A DNA stretch of 64,000 nt from Erythrobacter longus (GCF_000715015.1 NZ_JMIW01000001.1:558001-622000), one strand, 5' to 3'; counted from the stretch's first letter, positions 9,983 to 18,939 are shown. Numbers and translations are program-made. Notes: generated by a model from the sequence alone, not told the origin.

Positions 9983-11467
9983 TTATTGTGAAGCTTGTGT
10001 GTCAGCGGCCGGATATGACAGCGTGTTTGCCACGCGTTTCACCAATGCCTCATGCAGCAAAAGGTCATCCACTGCTCCGCCCAACTCAATCCCGGTAATT
10101 TCATCACCCGGTCGGTGGTACCGTGACGCAAGATAAGGCCCGAGCACAATTTCGGACGAAAACGCGGTGGAAACAAGCACGGATGGCACGCCCTTTTCAA
10201 GCAAAGCCCAGCCATCGTGGCGTTGCAGGAAGGTGGCGGCAAATTCGCGGTTGCCAAGCTGACCGCCGCGTTCGCGCACAACCTCTTGAATCACGCTATC
10301 AAGCGGAGTGCGCCCCTCGCCCACAAATCCAAACGCCTCTCCTGCGCGGGCCACCGCGACGGAATCGAAGTTAAACGAGGCTACAATGCTGTCGAGAGGG
10401 ATCGCGGGTTCTTTTACAAATGCTTTCGCGCCCAAAAGCCCAGCCTCTTCCGCGCTGGTTGCAAGAAAATAAATGTCGCGTTCAAGCGGTGGACCTGCCT
10501 TCAACCGTTGAGCAAGCTCCAGCATGAGCGCAAGGCCTGAGGCATTATCAACAGCGCCATTGCAAATCGGATCAGGCGTCCCTGCCGCGCATTCGCCCAA
10601 ATGGTCCCAGTGCGCCATCAAAAGAACCGTGCCAGAGCCGGGAAGCGATCCGGGGATCATCCCGATGACGTTAGAGCTGGTAAATTTGCGGCGGATAGAA
10701 TGCACATCAATTGCGATGGTTGCGGCAAGGACTTCAAATTGAAAATCCCGCTCGTCTGCGCGGGCGATGAGCCTGTCCCATTCGCCAGCAGGCAAAGCAG
10801 CGGCAAACGCTTCGCTGGTGACAAATGCGCTCAACCGGTCCGAGGCTTCTGAGGCAAGGATCAGCCTTTCGCGGGCAAATCGGCTGCGTTGCCGTTCCAG
10901 CGCAACGCGCCCTGGCACCACCGAAAGGATTGCTGCGGGGTTAGCGGCAAAAATGCTTTCTGCCACCAATGGATCATTGCCAGCATCAGCCAGAATAACG
11001 ATCCGGCCTGTTAGCTCGCTATGTGGAAGGCTGCGAAGGCCGTTGCCCACGAACACGACCTCGACCCCGTCGATCAGCACCCTGCTGCTGAGGGAAAAGG
11101 CAAGACTGCTCTCAATCGGAAGGACAGAATTGCCCCTGTTCGTCCGCACGGTGATTTCATGATCGAGCGGGACAGAGCTCAAAAGCTCAACCGGCGCGCG
11201 CCACGCGCTTCCGGGATCATTGGTGCCCGATTGCAGGCCGACCGCTTGCATTCGTTCGATCAAATAGGAAACGGTCTGTTCACCGCCCGGAGTGCCCGGC
11301 CTGCGACCACCAAACTCTTCGCTTGAAAGCACTTCGATATCGCGCATCATGCGTGCAGCGATTGCATCGCGCTCTGCCTGTGGATCAGGCCCAGACGGCA
11401 CCGTGGCGCAGGCCGAAAGGCCCGCACACACAAAAACGGTCAGAAAAAGGCGCACCCAGACGCTCAT
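9983..11467 (-). CDS. M28-family zinc aminopeptidase lipoprotein
   Basis: A 494-aa exported peptidase. The start at 11465-11467 overlaps the stop of the upstream dehydrogenase gene by 4 bp and is followed by a lipoprotein signal with lipobox LSAC. The longer frame adds 22 unlikely residues. The M28 metal ligands are visible: MAHWDHLG (His), GAVDNASG (bridging Asp), TSAEEAGLLG (catalytic and ligand Glu), FNFDSV (Asp) and SRYHRPGDE (His). The central region carries a PA-like insertion (roughly residues 130-250). Likely anchored to the membrane and trimming peptides in the periplasm. Pairing with 3-hydroxybutyrate dehydrogenase has no obvious metabolic logic. Confidence 0.9.
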   Translation of the reverse strand: MSVWVRLFLTVFVCAGLSACATVPSGPDPQAERDAIAARMMRDIEVLSSEEFGGRRPGTPGGEQTVSYLIERMQAVGLQSGTNDPGSAWRAPVELLSSVPLDHEITVRTNRGNSVLPIESSLAFSLSSRVLIDGVEVVFVGNGLRSLPHSELTGRIVILADAGNDPLVAESIFAANPAAILSVVPGRVALERQRSRFARERLILASEASDRLSAFVTSEAFAAALPAGEWDRLIARADERDFQFEVLAATIAIDVHSIRRKFTSSNVIGMIPGSLPGSGTVLLMAHWDHLGECAAGTPDPICNGAVDNASGLALMLELAQRLKAGPPLERDIYFLATSAEEAGLLGAKAFVKEPAIPLDSIVASFNFDSVAVARAGEAFGFVGEGRTPLDSVIQEVVRERGGQLGNREFAATFLQRHDGWALLEKGVPSVLVSTAFSSEIVLGPYLASRYHRPGDEITGIELGGAVDDLLLHEALVKRVANTLSYPAADTQASQ

Positions 11468-12216
11468 CCAGCGGTCCAGCCCCCGTCGATGCTCCAATTT
11501 GCCCCTGTCACATTGCCCGCCTCCTCGCGGCACAAGAACACTGCAAGAGCGCCGATTTCGTGAGGCTGAACGAACTTCTTGGTGGGTTGTTTGGCCAAAA
11601 GGACATCGTTGATGACTTCCTCGCGGCTAAGCCCGCGCGCGGCCATCGTATCGGGGATCTGCCCCTCGATCAGAGGCGTCCAGACATAGCCCGGCGAAAT
11701 GCAATTGGCGGTCACGCCCGTCTCTGCAAGTTCAAGCGCGATGGTCTTGGTAAAGCCATCGACCGCGTGTTTGCTGGCGTTATAGGCGCTTTTGAACGGC
11801 GATGCGGTTTTGGAATGGGCACTGGCTGTATTGATAATCCGGCCCCAGCCTTTTTCCTTCATATACGGCACAGCCATGCGCGTGGTGTGAAACACGGCGC
11901 TAAGATTAAGGCCGATGATCTGGTCCCATTTCTCAGTTGGGAAATCCTCAACCGGCGACACGTGCTGCATCCCTGCGTTGTTGACGAGGATATCAACCCC
12001 GCCAATATCCTTCATCATTGCCTCAATCGCGCTTGTATCAAGCAGGTTTGCGCCCGTGTGGCTCGCGCCAAGTTCTTCGCAAAGCTGCGCAATATCAGCC
12101 TCGTCGCCAAATCCGTTGAGAATGACTTCAGCGCCTTCGCTTTGCATGGCGCGAGCCATCGCAAGACCGATCCCCGAGGTTGAGCCTGTTATGAGCGCGC
12201 GTTTACCGGTGAGCAT
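11464..12216 (-). CDS. bdhA: 3-hydroxybutyrate dehydrogenase (SDR)
   Basis: A 250-aa short-chain dehydrogenase. The NAD-binding motif TGSTSGIG, NNAG, the catalytic Ser/Tyr/Lys (NTASAHS and YNASKHA) and the ISPGYVWTPLIEGQI block with the long substrate loop AKQPTKKFVQPHEIGALA are characteristic of D-3-hydroxybutyrate dehydrogenases. It converts 3-hydroxybutyrate, the monomer released from polyhydroxybutyrate, to acetoacetate. This fits the phaC and phaZ genes at 48.8-51.5 kb. First gene of a two-gene operon with the M28 peptidase (4-bp overlap). Confidence 0.9.
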   Translation of the reverse strand: MLTGKRALITGSTSGIGLAMARAMQSEGAEVILNGFGDEADIAQLCEELGASHTGANLLDTSAIEAMMKDIGGVDILVNNAGMQHVSPVEDFPTEKWDQIIGLNLSAVFHTTRMAVPYMKEKGWGRIINTASAHSKTASPFKSAYNASKHAVDGFTKTIALELAETGVTANCISPGYVWTPLIEGQIPDTMAARGLSREEVINDVLLAKQPTKKFVQPHEIGALAVFLCREEAGNVTGANWSIDGGWTAG

Positions 12217-12431
12217 TGCCGAGTTCCTTTTCCCATTACAGCTTGGATTTTAGGCCATTGCGGGGCCCACCAAGACGTGTACCATGTTTCCCAATGCTTT
12301 TGCTTTGCTGGGCCGCTGTGTCCAGAAAATTGCGATGTGACGTAAAGTTTGGGCAAAGCTTGGGCGCAAAATTATCAGTGACCATACGGGCTCTTGGATG
12401 GCCCGCAATTGGACTTTTAGGGGAATTCGCA

Positions 12432-13316
12432 GTGCGGCTTGGGCGGTATGACACATCGAAGATCAAGGTCCGCTCCGGCGGAGGAAGCGCTCGCGGCGCA
12501 ATGGGTGGCCGTGCTGGAAAAGCGGGAGGCGTGGGCTGCGGAACCATCATAATCGCGATTATCGCTGCGCTGGTCTTTGGGGTTGACCCCGCGCAAACGA
12601 TTGGCGTTCTTTCCGGCGCTGAAGGTTCCGCGCCTCAAGTAAGCCAACAATCGGGCCTGAGCGAGGATCAACTGTGCTCGAGTGGCCCATATGCCCAAGA
12701 GGCGTGTGAGGCGATGACGAGCTTGAATGGCACATGGGCACCGCTTTTCCGGCAGGCAGGCTCGCAGTTTCAGCAACCCGAACTTGTGTTGTATCCCCCC
12801 GGCCCGATCACCACGCAAGGTTGCGGCAATGCAAGCTCTGCATCCGGCCCGTTTTATTGTCCTGCCGACATGGGCATCTACATCGAAACAGGTTTCTTCG
12901 ATCAGTTGGCGCAAATGTCCGGCACCAATGGCGATTTTGCGCGGCTTTATGTGATGGCGCATGAATATGGCCACCATATCCAGAACCTGACCGGAGTTTC
13001 CAGCCAGGTGCGCAGCGCTCAGGCGCAAAATCCGCGCCGCGCCAATCAACTGCTCGTGCGGTTGGAATTGCAGGCCGATTGCTATGCCGGTGTGTGGGCG
13101 GGCATGAACAGCAATTTGATCGAACCGGGTGATCTTGAAGAGGGCATGCGCGCAGCAAGCGCTGTTGGTGATGACACGCTTCAACGCGGCGCAGGCCAAA
13201 GGATCAACCCCGAAAGCTTCACCCACGGATCAAGCCAGCAGCGCATGGAAGCGCTGAGACGCGGATTGAAAAGTGCGAATGCAGGAGCGTGTGATGTCTA
13301 TTTCGAAGCCGGTTAA
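12432..13316 (+). CDS. YpfJ/KPN_02809-type neutral zinc metallopeptidase
   Basis: A 294-aa membrane-anchored peptidase. I use the GTG at 12432-12434 because AGGGGA lies six bases upstream and the protein then starts (V/M)RLGRYDTS, the usual N-terminus of the family (PF04228). The frame open upstream to 12216 has no resemblance. One transmembrane helix (IIIAIIAALVFGV) follows a glycine-rich stretch. The zinc site is MAHEYGHHIQ (HExxH), with ELQADCYAGVWAG downstream. Function in cells unknown. The following gene overlaps its 3' end by 23 bp. Confidence 0.9.
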   Translation: MRLGRYDTSKIKVRSGGGSARGAMGGRAGKAGGVGCGTIIIAIIAALVFGVDPAQTIGVLSGAEGSAPQVSQQSGLSEDQLCSSGPYAQEACEAMTSLNGTWAPLFRQAGSQFQQPELVLYPPGPITTQGCGNASSASGPFYCPADMGIYIETGFFDQLAQMSGTNGDFARLYVMAHEYGHHIQNLTGVSSQVRSAQAQNPRRANQLLVRLELQADCYAGVWAGMNSNLIEPGDLEEGMRAASAVGDDTLQRGAGQRINPESFTHGSSQQRMEALRRGLKSANAGACDVYFEAG

Positions 13317-13893
13317 AGCGATCGCACTGGGCGGCTTTTTTGCGCTATTGGTGCCGCTTGGTGCGGCCAATGCGCAAACGGTTCAGGACGATCCGGACAT
13401 GGCCGATGTCGCGCGAACACCGCTTGAAGACTTCAATATAGATTCAGAAGACGTCCCGGAGATATTGCTTACAGCGGCCGAAAATCCCTATGACGATACC
13501 GGCATCACCAATTGCAACGCCGTGGTTCAGGAAATCGCCGCGCTTGATAATGTCCTTGGGCCTGACTTTGATATCCCGCAGGAAGAAGCCAGTCGCATCA
13601 GCGCTGGCCGTGTTGCCAAGAGCGTGATTGGTTCGTTCGTGCCGTTTCGGGGCATCGTAAGAGAGGTTTCGGGCGCTAATAAGAAGCGCAATGAAAGGCG
13701 TCTTGCTATCACCGCTGGAATGGTGCGCCGCGCGTATCTCAAAGGTATGGGCGAAGCGCGCGGGTGCGCTTATCCTGCAAGGCCGCGCGAACCGGGCACC
13801 GAAATGCTGAACGCCGGATCATCCAACATCCCGCCCAATATCGAAAGAGACGCAGGCGATGATCCCAATCAGGACACTGCCCCGAATGAATGA
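13294..13893 (+). CDS. Exported hypothetical protein
   Basis: A 199-aa protein. The start at 13294 is set by AGGAG six bases upstream and a clean signal peptide ending GAANAQ. The mature protein has two Cys (TNCNAV and RGCAYP) that could form a disulfide, a central segment SVIGSFVPFRGIVREVSGANKK that may be amphipathic or membrane-associated, and an acidic low-complexity tail. Family not recognised with confidence. It overlaps the zinc peptidase gene, so it is probably translated with it and could be a partner or substrate. Confidence 0.75.
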   Translation: MSISKPVKAIALGGFFALLVPLGAANAQTVQDDPDMADVARTPLEDFNIDSEDVPEILLTAAENPYDDTGITNCNAVVQEIAALDNVLGPDFDIPQEEASRISAGRVAKSVIGSFVPFRGIVREVSGANKKRNERRLAITAGMVRRAYLKGMGEARGCAYPARPREPGTEMLNAGSSNIPPNIERDAGDDPNQDTAPNE

Positions 13894-13895
13894 AA

Positions 13896-13929
13896 AACCG
13901 GCGCAGGAGACGTATTCCTAGCGCCGGTT
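13896..13929. terminator. Bidirectional hairpin terminator
   Basis: A perfect 9-bp stem AACCGGCGC / GCGCCGGTT with a further GGA/TCC pairing in the loop. It is flanked by A-rich sequence on the left and CTTTC on the right. It lies between convergent genes ending at 13893 (+) and 13982 (-) and could stop transcription from both sides. Confidence 0.75.
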
Positions 13930-13981
13930 CTTTCATGTCACATAGCCGGGACTGCCGTTGGCAGGCGGCGGCTCGTCTGCA

Positions 13982-15838
13982 TTAGCGAGCCTCGCTCTCC
14001 CAGCGGGAAATCACACGGTCAATGTCGCGAAGAGCAGTGCTCCTTGTGCCGCGATCCATGTCCGAACTCTTGATCGAACGGCGTGCTTCGCGAAGACCTT
14101 CAAGAGCCTGGGCCATCACGCGCTCTTGGCAGATGCGGATGATTCTTACGCCGTCAGAGCCCTCTTTTTCGGTTACGATCTGGCCTTTGTTGCCGCTGCA
14201 GCTTGATTCCACGCGGATCTCCTGACGACCCGCTTCATCACGCGCAGCATCTGCTTCAGACCGGGCTTTTTCGATGATTTCAGGAAGGTCTTCCATCACC
14301 TTGTTCGCTTCTTCAAGGCCCTCGCGCACTTCCTCAAGGATCTCTTCGATTTCCTCGTCGCTGAGGCGGCCTCGTTGGCCTTCCAATTCAAAGCGGTCGA
14401 AGAGTCGGCGTACGCTTTCGCGATTACGCAGCATAACCTTGGAACCCTCTGAACTCTCGAAAAAACGCTTGAGCTCTTCCCTGTTTTTATTGCTGCGGCC
14501 GGGGAAATCGGAACGGTCGAACAAACGAGACAAACTCTCTTTGCTGCGAAAGACGATGCGCGGCCCTTTGTCTCCATCTTCGGAGTTTAGGATAAACACG
14601 CTATCGCCTCGCGTCTCGATGCTCGATACCTCGCCATCGGGGTCAACTACGATGATCTGATCATCGACCAAAGGCGCGGCAGGGGCTTGCGGCGCGACGG
14701 GTGCAACGGGTGCTGCGGGATAGGCGGGCGGCGCTGCGGACACGCTTGGCGCTTCGGGGAAAGCAGGGGCAACTGGCGCTTCACTTGCGGCATAGCTGAT
14801 CGAAGCGGTCATCGGCAGAGCCACCACAGCCGCACCCAGCAGGAATTTGCCCGCAGCGCGGCGCTTTGTACTCGTGTGGTCCATTTTCAGGCTCCTTAAA
14901 CGGTGAATGATAGATTTATCGCCCAAAACCGGACAGGCCATCGGGGCGGTCAATGCATGGCTTGGGGCCACGGTAGGAGAGGCCACAAAGCTGACGATGA
15001 GGTTGGCGTAAATCTCACGCTCTTCGGTCTTTGCGCTCGCCATAACGCGGGCATCGCACGCAGCCTCTTGATCACGGCGAAGCGCCAGCCAGCCCAACCG
15101 GCCAAGCGGGTTCCACCAGTGAATGGCAAACAAAGGCTGGACCAGAACATTGGCCAACAAGTCGCCGCCTTTGTGGTGGGCAAGTTCGTGTGACAAGGCC
15201 AGATCGCGCGACTGGCGGTCAGGATGAGCCAAGAAGCCTTCGGGCAAGGCCACGACCTTGTCGATGACGCCAAAGGCAAGAGGCGCGTTGGTTCCTGGCG
15301 TTTCAACCAAACGAACCGATCCTTCGCGCCCAACTTCGCGGCCCTCTTCCAACAGCTCATCGCGGAGGCGGAAGTAGGCTGAAAAACGCGAGATCAGGAA
15401 AATGGCGGCGCCGACAAGCCACAAACTGACCCCTAGATCGACAAGCAGACCAGTATCGAAACTGCTTATGTCGAAACCAGAAGTGTGGGTAAGCGGGGAT
15501 GTGGTATCGGACACCGCCATCCATGAACCATCAGGTTGCGCCACACTCGCGTTTTCAAGACGCGCGGGGGATGGTTCAAAGAGGGTAGCGGCAATGGGTT
15601 CTAACGGTTCAAGAGCCGCCAGCGGGGCTGCGGCTGTTGAGGGCTCAGCAAAGCGCATCCATGAAGGAAGCTCAATCGGGGGCAGCACCAACCTTAGCGC
15701 GGGCAATGCCCACAAGGCATACGCGATCTGCGGGCCAAAGGCGCGCGAAACCGGGCGACGGACCAACAGGACAAAGACGATCAGCACCGCTGTCCAGACA
15801 AGTGTTTCCAGCATCCAGCCATTGATCGCGGCGCTCAT
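13982..15838 (-). CDS. BlaR1-like M56 membrane metallopeptidase with non-penicillin-binding C-terminus
   Basis: A 618-aa integral membrane protein. Transmembrane segments lie near residues 10-28, 35-53, 132-151 and 330-350. The M56 zinc site is SHELAHHKGGD (HELAH at about 217-221), with the third ligand in RRDQEAACD (about 258). In BlaR1/MecR1 a C-terminal penicillin-binding sensor triggers this protease to inactivate BlaI. Here that sensor is absent. Instead there is an Ala/Pro-rich linker (about 350-390) and a highly charged, probably coiled-coil tail with two Cys (CSGNKGQ, IRICQER). The start overlaps the BlaI-type regulator gene by 4 bp. The inducing signal is unknown but is unlikely to be direct beta-lactam binding. 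Confidence 0.88.
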   Translation of the reverse strand: MSAAINGWMLETLVWTAVLIVFVLLVRRPVSRAFGPQIAYALWALPALRLVLPPIELPSWMRFAEPSTAAAPLAALEPLEPIAATLFEPSPARLENASVAQPDGSWMAVSDTTSPLTHTSGFDISSFDTGLLVDLGVSLWLVGAAIFLISRFSAYFRLRDELLEEGREVGREGSVRLVETPGTNAPLAFGVIDKVVALPEGFLAHPDRQSRDLALSHELAHHKGGDLLANVLVQPLFAIHWWNPLGRLGWLALRRDQEAACDARVMASAKTEEREIYANLIVSFVASPTVAPSHALTAPMACPVLGDKSIIHRLRSLKMDHTSTKRRAAGKFLLGAAVVALPMTASISYAASEAPVAPAFPEAPSVSAAPPAYPAAPVAPVAPQAPAAPLVDDQIIVVDPDGEVSSIETRGDSVFILNSEDGDKGPRIVFRSKESLSRLFDRSDFPGRSNKNREELKRFFESSEGSKVMLRNRESVRRLFDRFELEGQRGRLSDEEIEEILEEVREGLEEANKVMEDLPEIIEKARSEADAARDEAGRQEIRVESSCSGNKGQIVTEKEGSDGVRIIRICQERVMAQALEGLREARRSIKSSDMDRGTRSTALRDIDRVISRWESEAR

Positions 15839-16239
15839 GACTTGAGCTCCTTAAGCAAAGCCTCGATTTCGCTGAGGTCATCATCGGTAAGCGCTTCTGT
15901 TTCCGCCAGATGAGCGACCAAGGACGCCGCGCGGCCACCAAACAGGCGATCCACCAAACGCCGCGATTCCCCGCCGACGTAATCAGAACGAGCGATCAGC
16001 GGTGAATAAATAAAACGCCGGCCATCAGGCCGCGTTTCAATCGCACCTTTTTGCACCAGCCTTGAAAGAAGCGTTTTGACGGTCGCCAAGCTCCATCCGC
16101 GAGCCTCGCACACAGTCTCGCATACATCCGATGCGGTCGCAGTGCCCTTGTCCCACAAAGCTTCCATGACCGCGTGTTCAGCTTCACTGATGCGCTCTGG
16201 GCTAAGCCGCTGCGAACTATTGTTGCCTGACTTACTCAA
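15835..16239 (-). CDS. BlaI/MecI/CopY-family repressor
   Basis: A 134-aa winged-helix repressor: ISEAEHAVMEALWDKGTATASD, then the recognition region SLATVKTLLSRLVQKGAIE and the C-terminal dimerisation helices. The family represses divergent or own promoters and is removed by proteolysis by the M56 partner, which here is the next gene (4-bp overlap). Two TAC-N4-GTA boxes upstream at 16274-16310 are likely operators. They lie between this gene and the divergent phytase-like/cyclophilin gene, so both directions may be controlled. Confidence 0.9.
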   Translation of the reverse strand: MSKSGNNSSQRLSPERISEAEHAVMEALWDKGTATASDVCETVCEARGWSLATVKTLLSRLVQKGAIETRPDGRRFIYSPLIARSDYVGGESRRLVDRLFGGRAASLVAHLAETEALTDDDLSEIEALLKELKS

Positions 16240-16273
16240 AACAGCCTCCTCTATTTTGCGAAGAAGGAAATGT

Positions 16274-16310
16274 GATTACGTGTGTAGTCATATCGACTAC
16301 GCCTGTAAAC
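16274..16310. promoter_or_regulatory. Two tandem BlaI-type operator boxes
   Basis: Box 1 at 16274-16289 is GATTACGTGTGTAGTC and box 2 at 16295-16310 is GACTACGCCTGTAAAC. Each contains the family core TAC-N4-GTA. The box centres are 21 bp apart, two helical turns, so dimers would sit on the same face. The site lies 35 bp upstream of the repressor start and about 70 bp upstream of the divergent gene. Confidence 0.6.
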
Positions 16311-16377
16311 ATTGCTCCCAGATGAACATGCCTTTGCCCCCTTTGTTTCTCGGTAAAAGGCCGATATTGAGGGACGA

Positions 16378-17949
16378 ATGACATGGAATGATTGTGTAAG
16401 GCCCCTTTTTGCTTTTGCGCTCGCCATAGGCTTGTGCCTTCCTGCCAACGCGCAGGACGAAATCTTTGCAGAGACAACGCCCGTTGCGCTCAATCCTGAT
16501 GACCGCGCACAAGAAGAGGTCGGTGAACTCATCTATCGCGGTGGATTGGTGATTGCGCCGGGGGATGAGGATATCGGCGGCATTTCGGGATTAACCTGGC
16601 ACGAAGACCGGCTTTATGCGGTAAGCGATGATGGCCATTGGCTTACGATTGAGCCCGATGAGATTGATGGCAGGCTCATTGACTTGCTCACTATAGAGCG
16701 CGGCCCTTTGCTCGATGAGCGCGGTAAGCAGCTGAAAGGCGAGGACGCCACTGACGCAGAGGCGATTGAACGTGTGGCCATGGGTGGTTGGGTGGTCGCA
16801 TTCGAGCGTGATCACCGGATTATATATTACGCAGACCTTGATAGCCCGGGCACCTTGGTGAACGAAGCCGAAGCGGCCGACGCCCTTGCTCTTGTCATCG
16901 GAGCCGAACCAAACGCCGGGCTGGAAACGCTCAGCTTTACCCGTGACGCTTTTGTCGCTTGCGGAGAATGGGCCCGCGTCGGCGAAATGAACTGCGTGCG
17001 CTCTTCAACTGCGGGTCCCGTCAGGTTCGAACTTCCAGCTCCATCTCAGCTCGCTGAACACGGCGGAGCGCCCACCGATGCAGCCTGCCAGGAGGATGGC
17101 ACTTGCTTTGTCCTTTTCCGCAGTTATCTCGCCCCTGAAGATAGTGGCGAAGGCAACCGGGCAGCCATCGTAAAACTGCCATTGGAAGGCGACCCGGAAA
17201 CGCTCGCCATATTCACCCCGCCCTTCACCCTCGACAATTTTGAAGGGCTTGCGGTTCGCCAAGAAGAGGGAAAAACCGCACTCTATATCGTCTCGGACAA
17301 CAATTTCTCTGACGATCAACGCACGCTCTTGATGAAGTTTGAGGTTAAGGCGCCGGAACCGGTCATTATCCCGCCCCCTCCAGAACCAGAAATCGTCTAT
17401 GAGACAACTGATGTGGTCCTTCAAACCACAAAAGGCGACATCACTATCCGCCTTGAGGTCGAACGCGCGCCGATCACTGCTGCCAATTTCCTCGCTTATG
17501 TTGATGAAGGCCGCTTTGATGGGACCACCTTCTATCGCTCGGTCAAATTCAGGCTTGAGCCTGACCCTTACGGCCTTGTCCAAGGGGGCACGCAATATGA
17601 TCGAAAGCGTATGCGGCCCAATATCGCGCATGAGCCGACCAATGTGACCGGCCTAAGCCACACAAATGGCGCGGTCTCCATGGCGCGGGTTGGTCCAGGC
17701 ACCGCCAATGGCGATTTCACCATCATGCTTGGTGATTTGCGCAGCCTTGATGCAAAACCCGACAGCGCCAACCGGGACGAACGCGACGGGTTCGCGGTGT
17801 TCGGCTATGTCATCGACGGCATGGACGTGGTCGCCGCCATCCACGCAAGCGAAGCGGATCCGAGGGAAAAAGGCGCACTCGCCGGGGAAATGCTTGCGCG
17901 GCCCGTTGTGATTACAAAAGCCGTGAGAGCTGAAGTTCAGCCGGAATAG
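16378..17949 (+). CDS. Exported fusion: esterase-like phytase domain plus cyclophilin peptidyl-prolyl isomerase
   Basis: A 523-aa protein with a signal peptide ending ANAQD and a GAGGGA ribosome site. Residues about 45-320 resemble the esterase-like-activity-of-phytase family (PF13449), a beta-propeller type fold: GISGLTWHEDRLYAVSDDG, ETLSFT, NFEGLAVRQ and LYIVSDNNFSDDQRT. A proline-rich linker (VIIPPPPEPE) follows. Residues about 345-515 are a cyclophilin: TTKGDITIRLE, APITAANFLAYV, GTTFYRSV, GLVQGG, SMARV and FAVFGYVIDGMDVV. The Phe-x-Arg catalytic region is recognisable. The two families are normally separate genes. Divergent from the BlaI/BlaR1-like pair, with shared operator boxes. Location periplasmic. 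Confidence 0.85.
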   Translation: MTWNDCVRPLFAFALAIGLCLPANAQDEIFAETTPVALNPDDRAQEEVGELIYRGGLVIAPGDEDIGGISGLTWHEDRLYAVSDDGHWLTIEPDEIDGRLIDLLTIERGPLLDERGKQLKGEDATDAEAIERVAMGGWVVAFERDHRIIYYADLDSPGTLVNEAEAADALALVIGAEPNAGLETLSFTRDAFVACGEWARVGEMNCVRSSTAGPVRFELPAPSQLAEHGGAPTDAACQEDGTCFVLFRSYLAPEDSGEGNRAAIVKLPLEGDPETLAIFTPPFTLDNFEGLAVRQEEGKTALYIVSDNNFSDDQRTLLMKFEVKAPEPVIIPPPPEPEIVYETTDVVLQTTKGDITIRLEVERAPITAANFLAYVDEGRFDGTTFYRSVKFRLEPDPYGLVQGGTQYDRKRMRPNIAHEPTNVTGLSHTNGAVSMARVGPGTANGDFTIMLGDLRSLDAKPDSANRDERDGFAVFGYVIDGMDVVAAIHASEADPREKGALAGEMLARPVVITKAVRAEVQPE

Positions 17950-18939
17950 CTATTCCGCAACCGATGGACGGCCCACCGGCTCGCCCACTTCTTTTGGAAT
18001 ACCCGCCTCAAGCGGCGCAAGCCAATCGCTTACCCCTGCCCCAAATGCGCTTTGCGGGAGCGAGGCGAGAAGGCGCTGCTGTGCTTCCCAACCGGCAATT
18101 GTCAAAGACGCTGCGCGCGCTGCATCATTGAGGCTTTGCGGTTTGCGCAATTCCCGGTTGATCAAGGCATCGCCAAAGAAGGTCCAGTCGTTTTCAGGCT
18201 TGCAGCCAAACGAATTGCGCTGAGATGCAGAAGCGGTGAGAATTGCGGTATCGCGCGACGACAAAGCGGGCACAAACACGCCCGAATGGCACGCGCTGAT
18301 GATCAAAATTCGCCGCTCTATGCCAAGTTCTTCAAGCACCGATTTAAGCCGTGCAGGCGACAAAATTCCGTAGCCTGTATCGCCATAATGATAGGCCAGC
18401 CCCAGCTTGTTGCCATGGCTGGTGGTGTAAAGGACGAGCACGTCTTCTGAGGTGTCCATCACCGTCGCCACATGAAACAGCGCAACAAAAAGGTCTTCAA
18501 TCGATCCTTTTGCCAGATCGTTGCGCACCCCGTCAGGCCCGGCAAGAGTGAGAACGCGTCCACTCGCCTGGTATCGGTTTTCCAGAACGCGCGCCGCCTC
18601 ACGCGCCTCTCTGGCAAAGACGAGATCGCTATCAAGAGCGACCGAGATGACGAACGCGTCCACAACGCCGGGGCGTTGCGGCTGGATCGCTGAAAGCTGT
18701 GCGTCAAGGCGGCGGCGTTGTTCGACGATCTCACGGATGGGGACCGCGCGTTTAAGCTGGGGTGCGCCTTCCATGCTGGCCGCCTGCTCTGCCGGGCTTT
18801 GGCCACTCGCGATATTGGGCCAAGGCTTGGAATGCGCGGACGGATAGTTGGGATTATCTTGCGCGGTCGCGATTTTTGGCAGGATAAGTGACGCACAACA
18901 CAGCACGCTCGCAAACCCAATGCTAATCGCTTTGACCAT
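17950..18939 (-). CDS. C13-family (legumain-like) cysteine peptidase, exported
   Basis: A 329-aa protein. The start at 18937-18939 gives a clear signal peptide (MVKAISIGFASVLCCASLILPKIATA). The longer frame upstream is not signal-like. The C13/caspase-like His-Cys dyad is visible: VLYTTSHGNKLG (His) and ILIISACHSGVFVPAL (Cys). DAFVISVALDSD and the NDWTFFGDALI block are also typical of bacterial members of PF01650. Likely a periplasmic endopeptidase. The physiological substrate is unknown. Its stop abuts that of the convergent phytase/cyclophilin gene. Confidence 0.85.
   Translation of the reverse strand: MVKAISIGFASVLCCASLILPKIATAQDNPNYPSAHSKPWPNIASGQSPAEQAASMEGAPQLKRAVPIREIVEQRRRLDAQLSAIQPQRPGVVDAFVISVALDSDLVFAREAREAARVLENRYQASGRVLTLAGPDGVRNDLAKGSIEDLFVALFHVATVMDTSEDVLVLYTTSHGNKLGLAYHYGDTGYGILSPARLKSVLEELGIERRILIISACHSGVFVPALSSRDTAILTASASQRNSFGCKPENDWTFFGDALINRELRKPQSLNDAARAASLTIAGWEAQQRLLASLPQSAFGAGVSDWLAPLEAGIPKEVGEPVGRPSVAE

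Noticed and set aside
11323..12183. 286-codon frame opposite the 3-hydroxybutyrate dehydrogenase
   Set aside because: Antisense to a clear SDR gene, with no recognisable start signal or domain.
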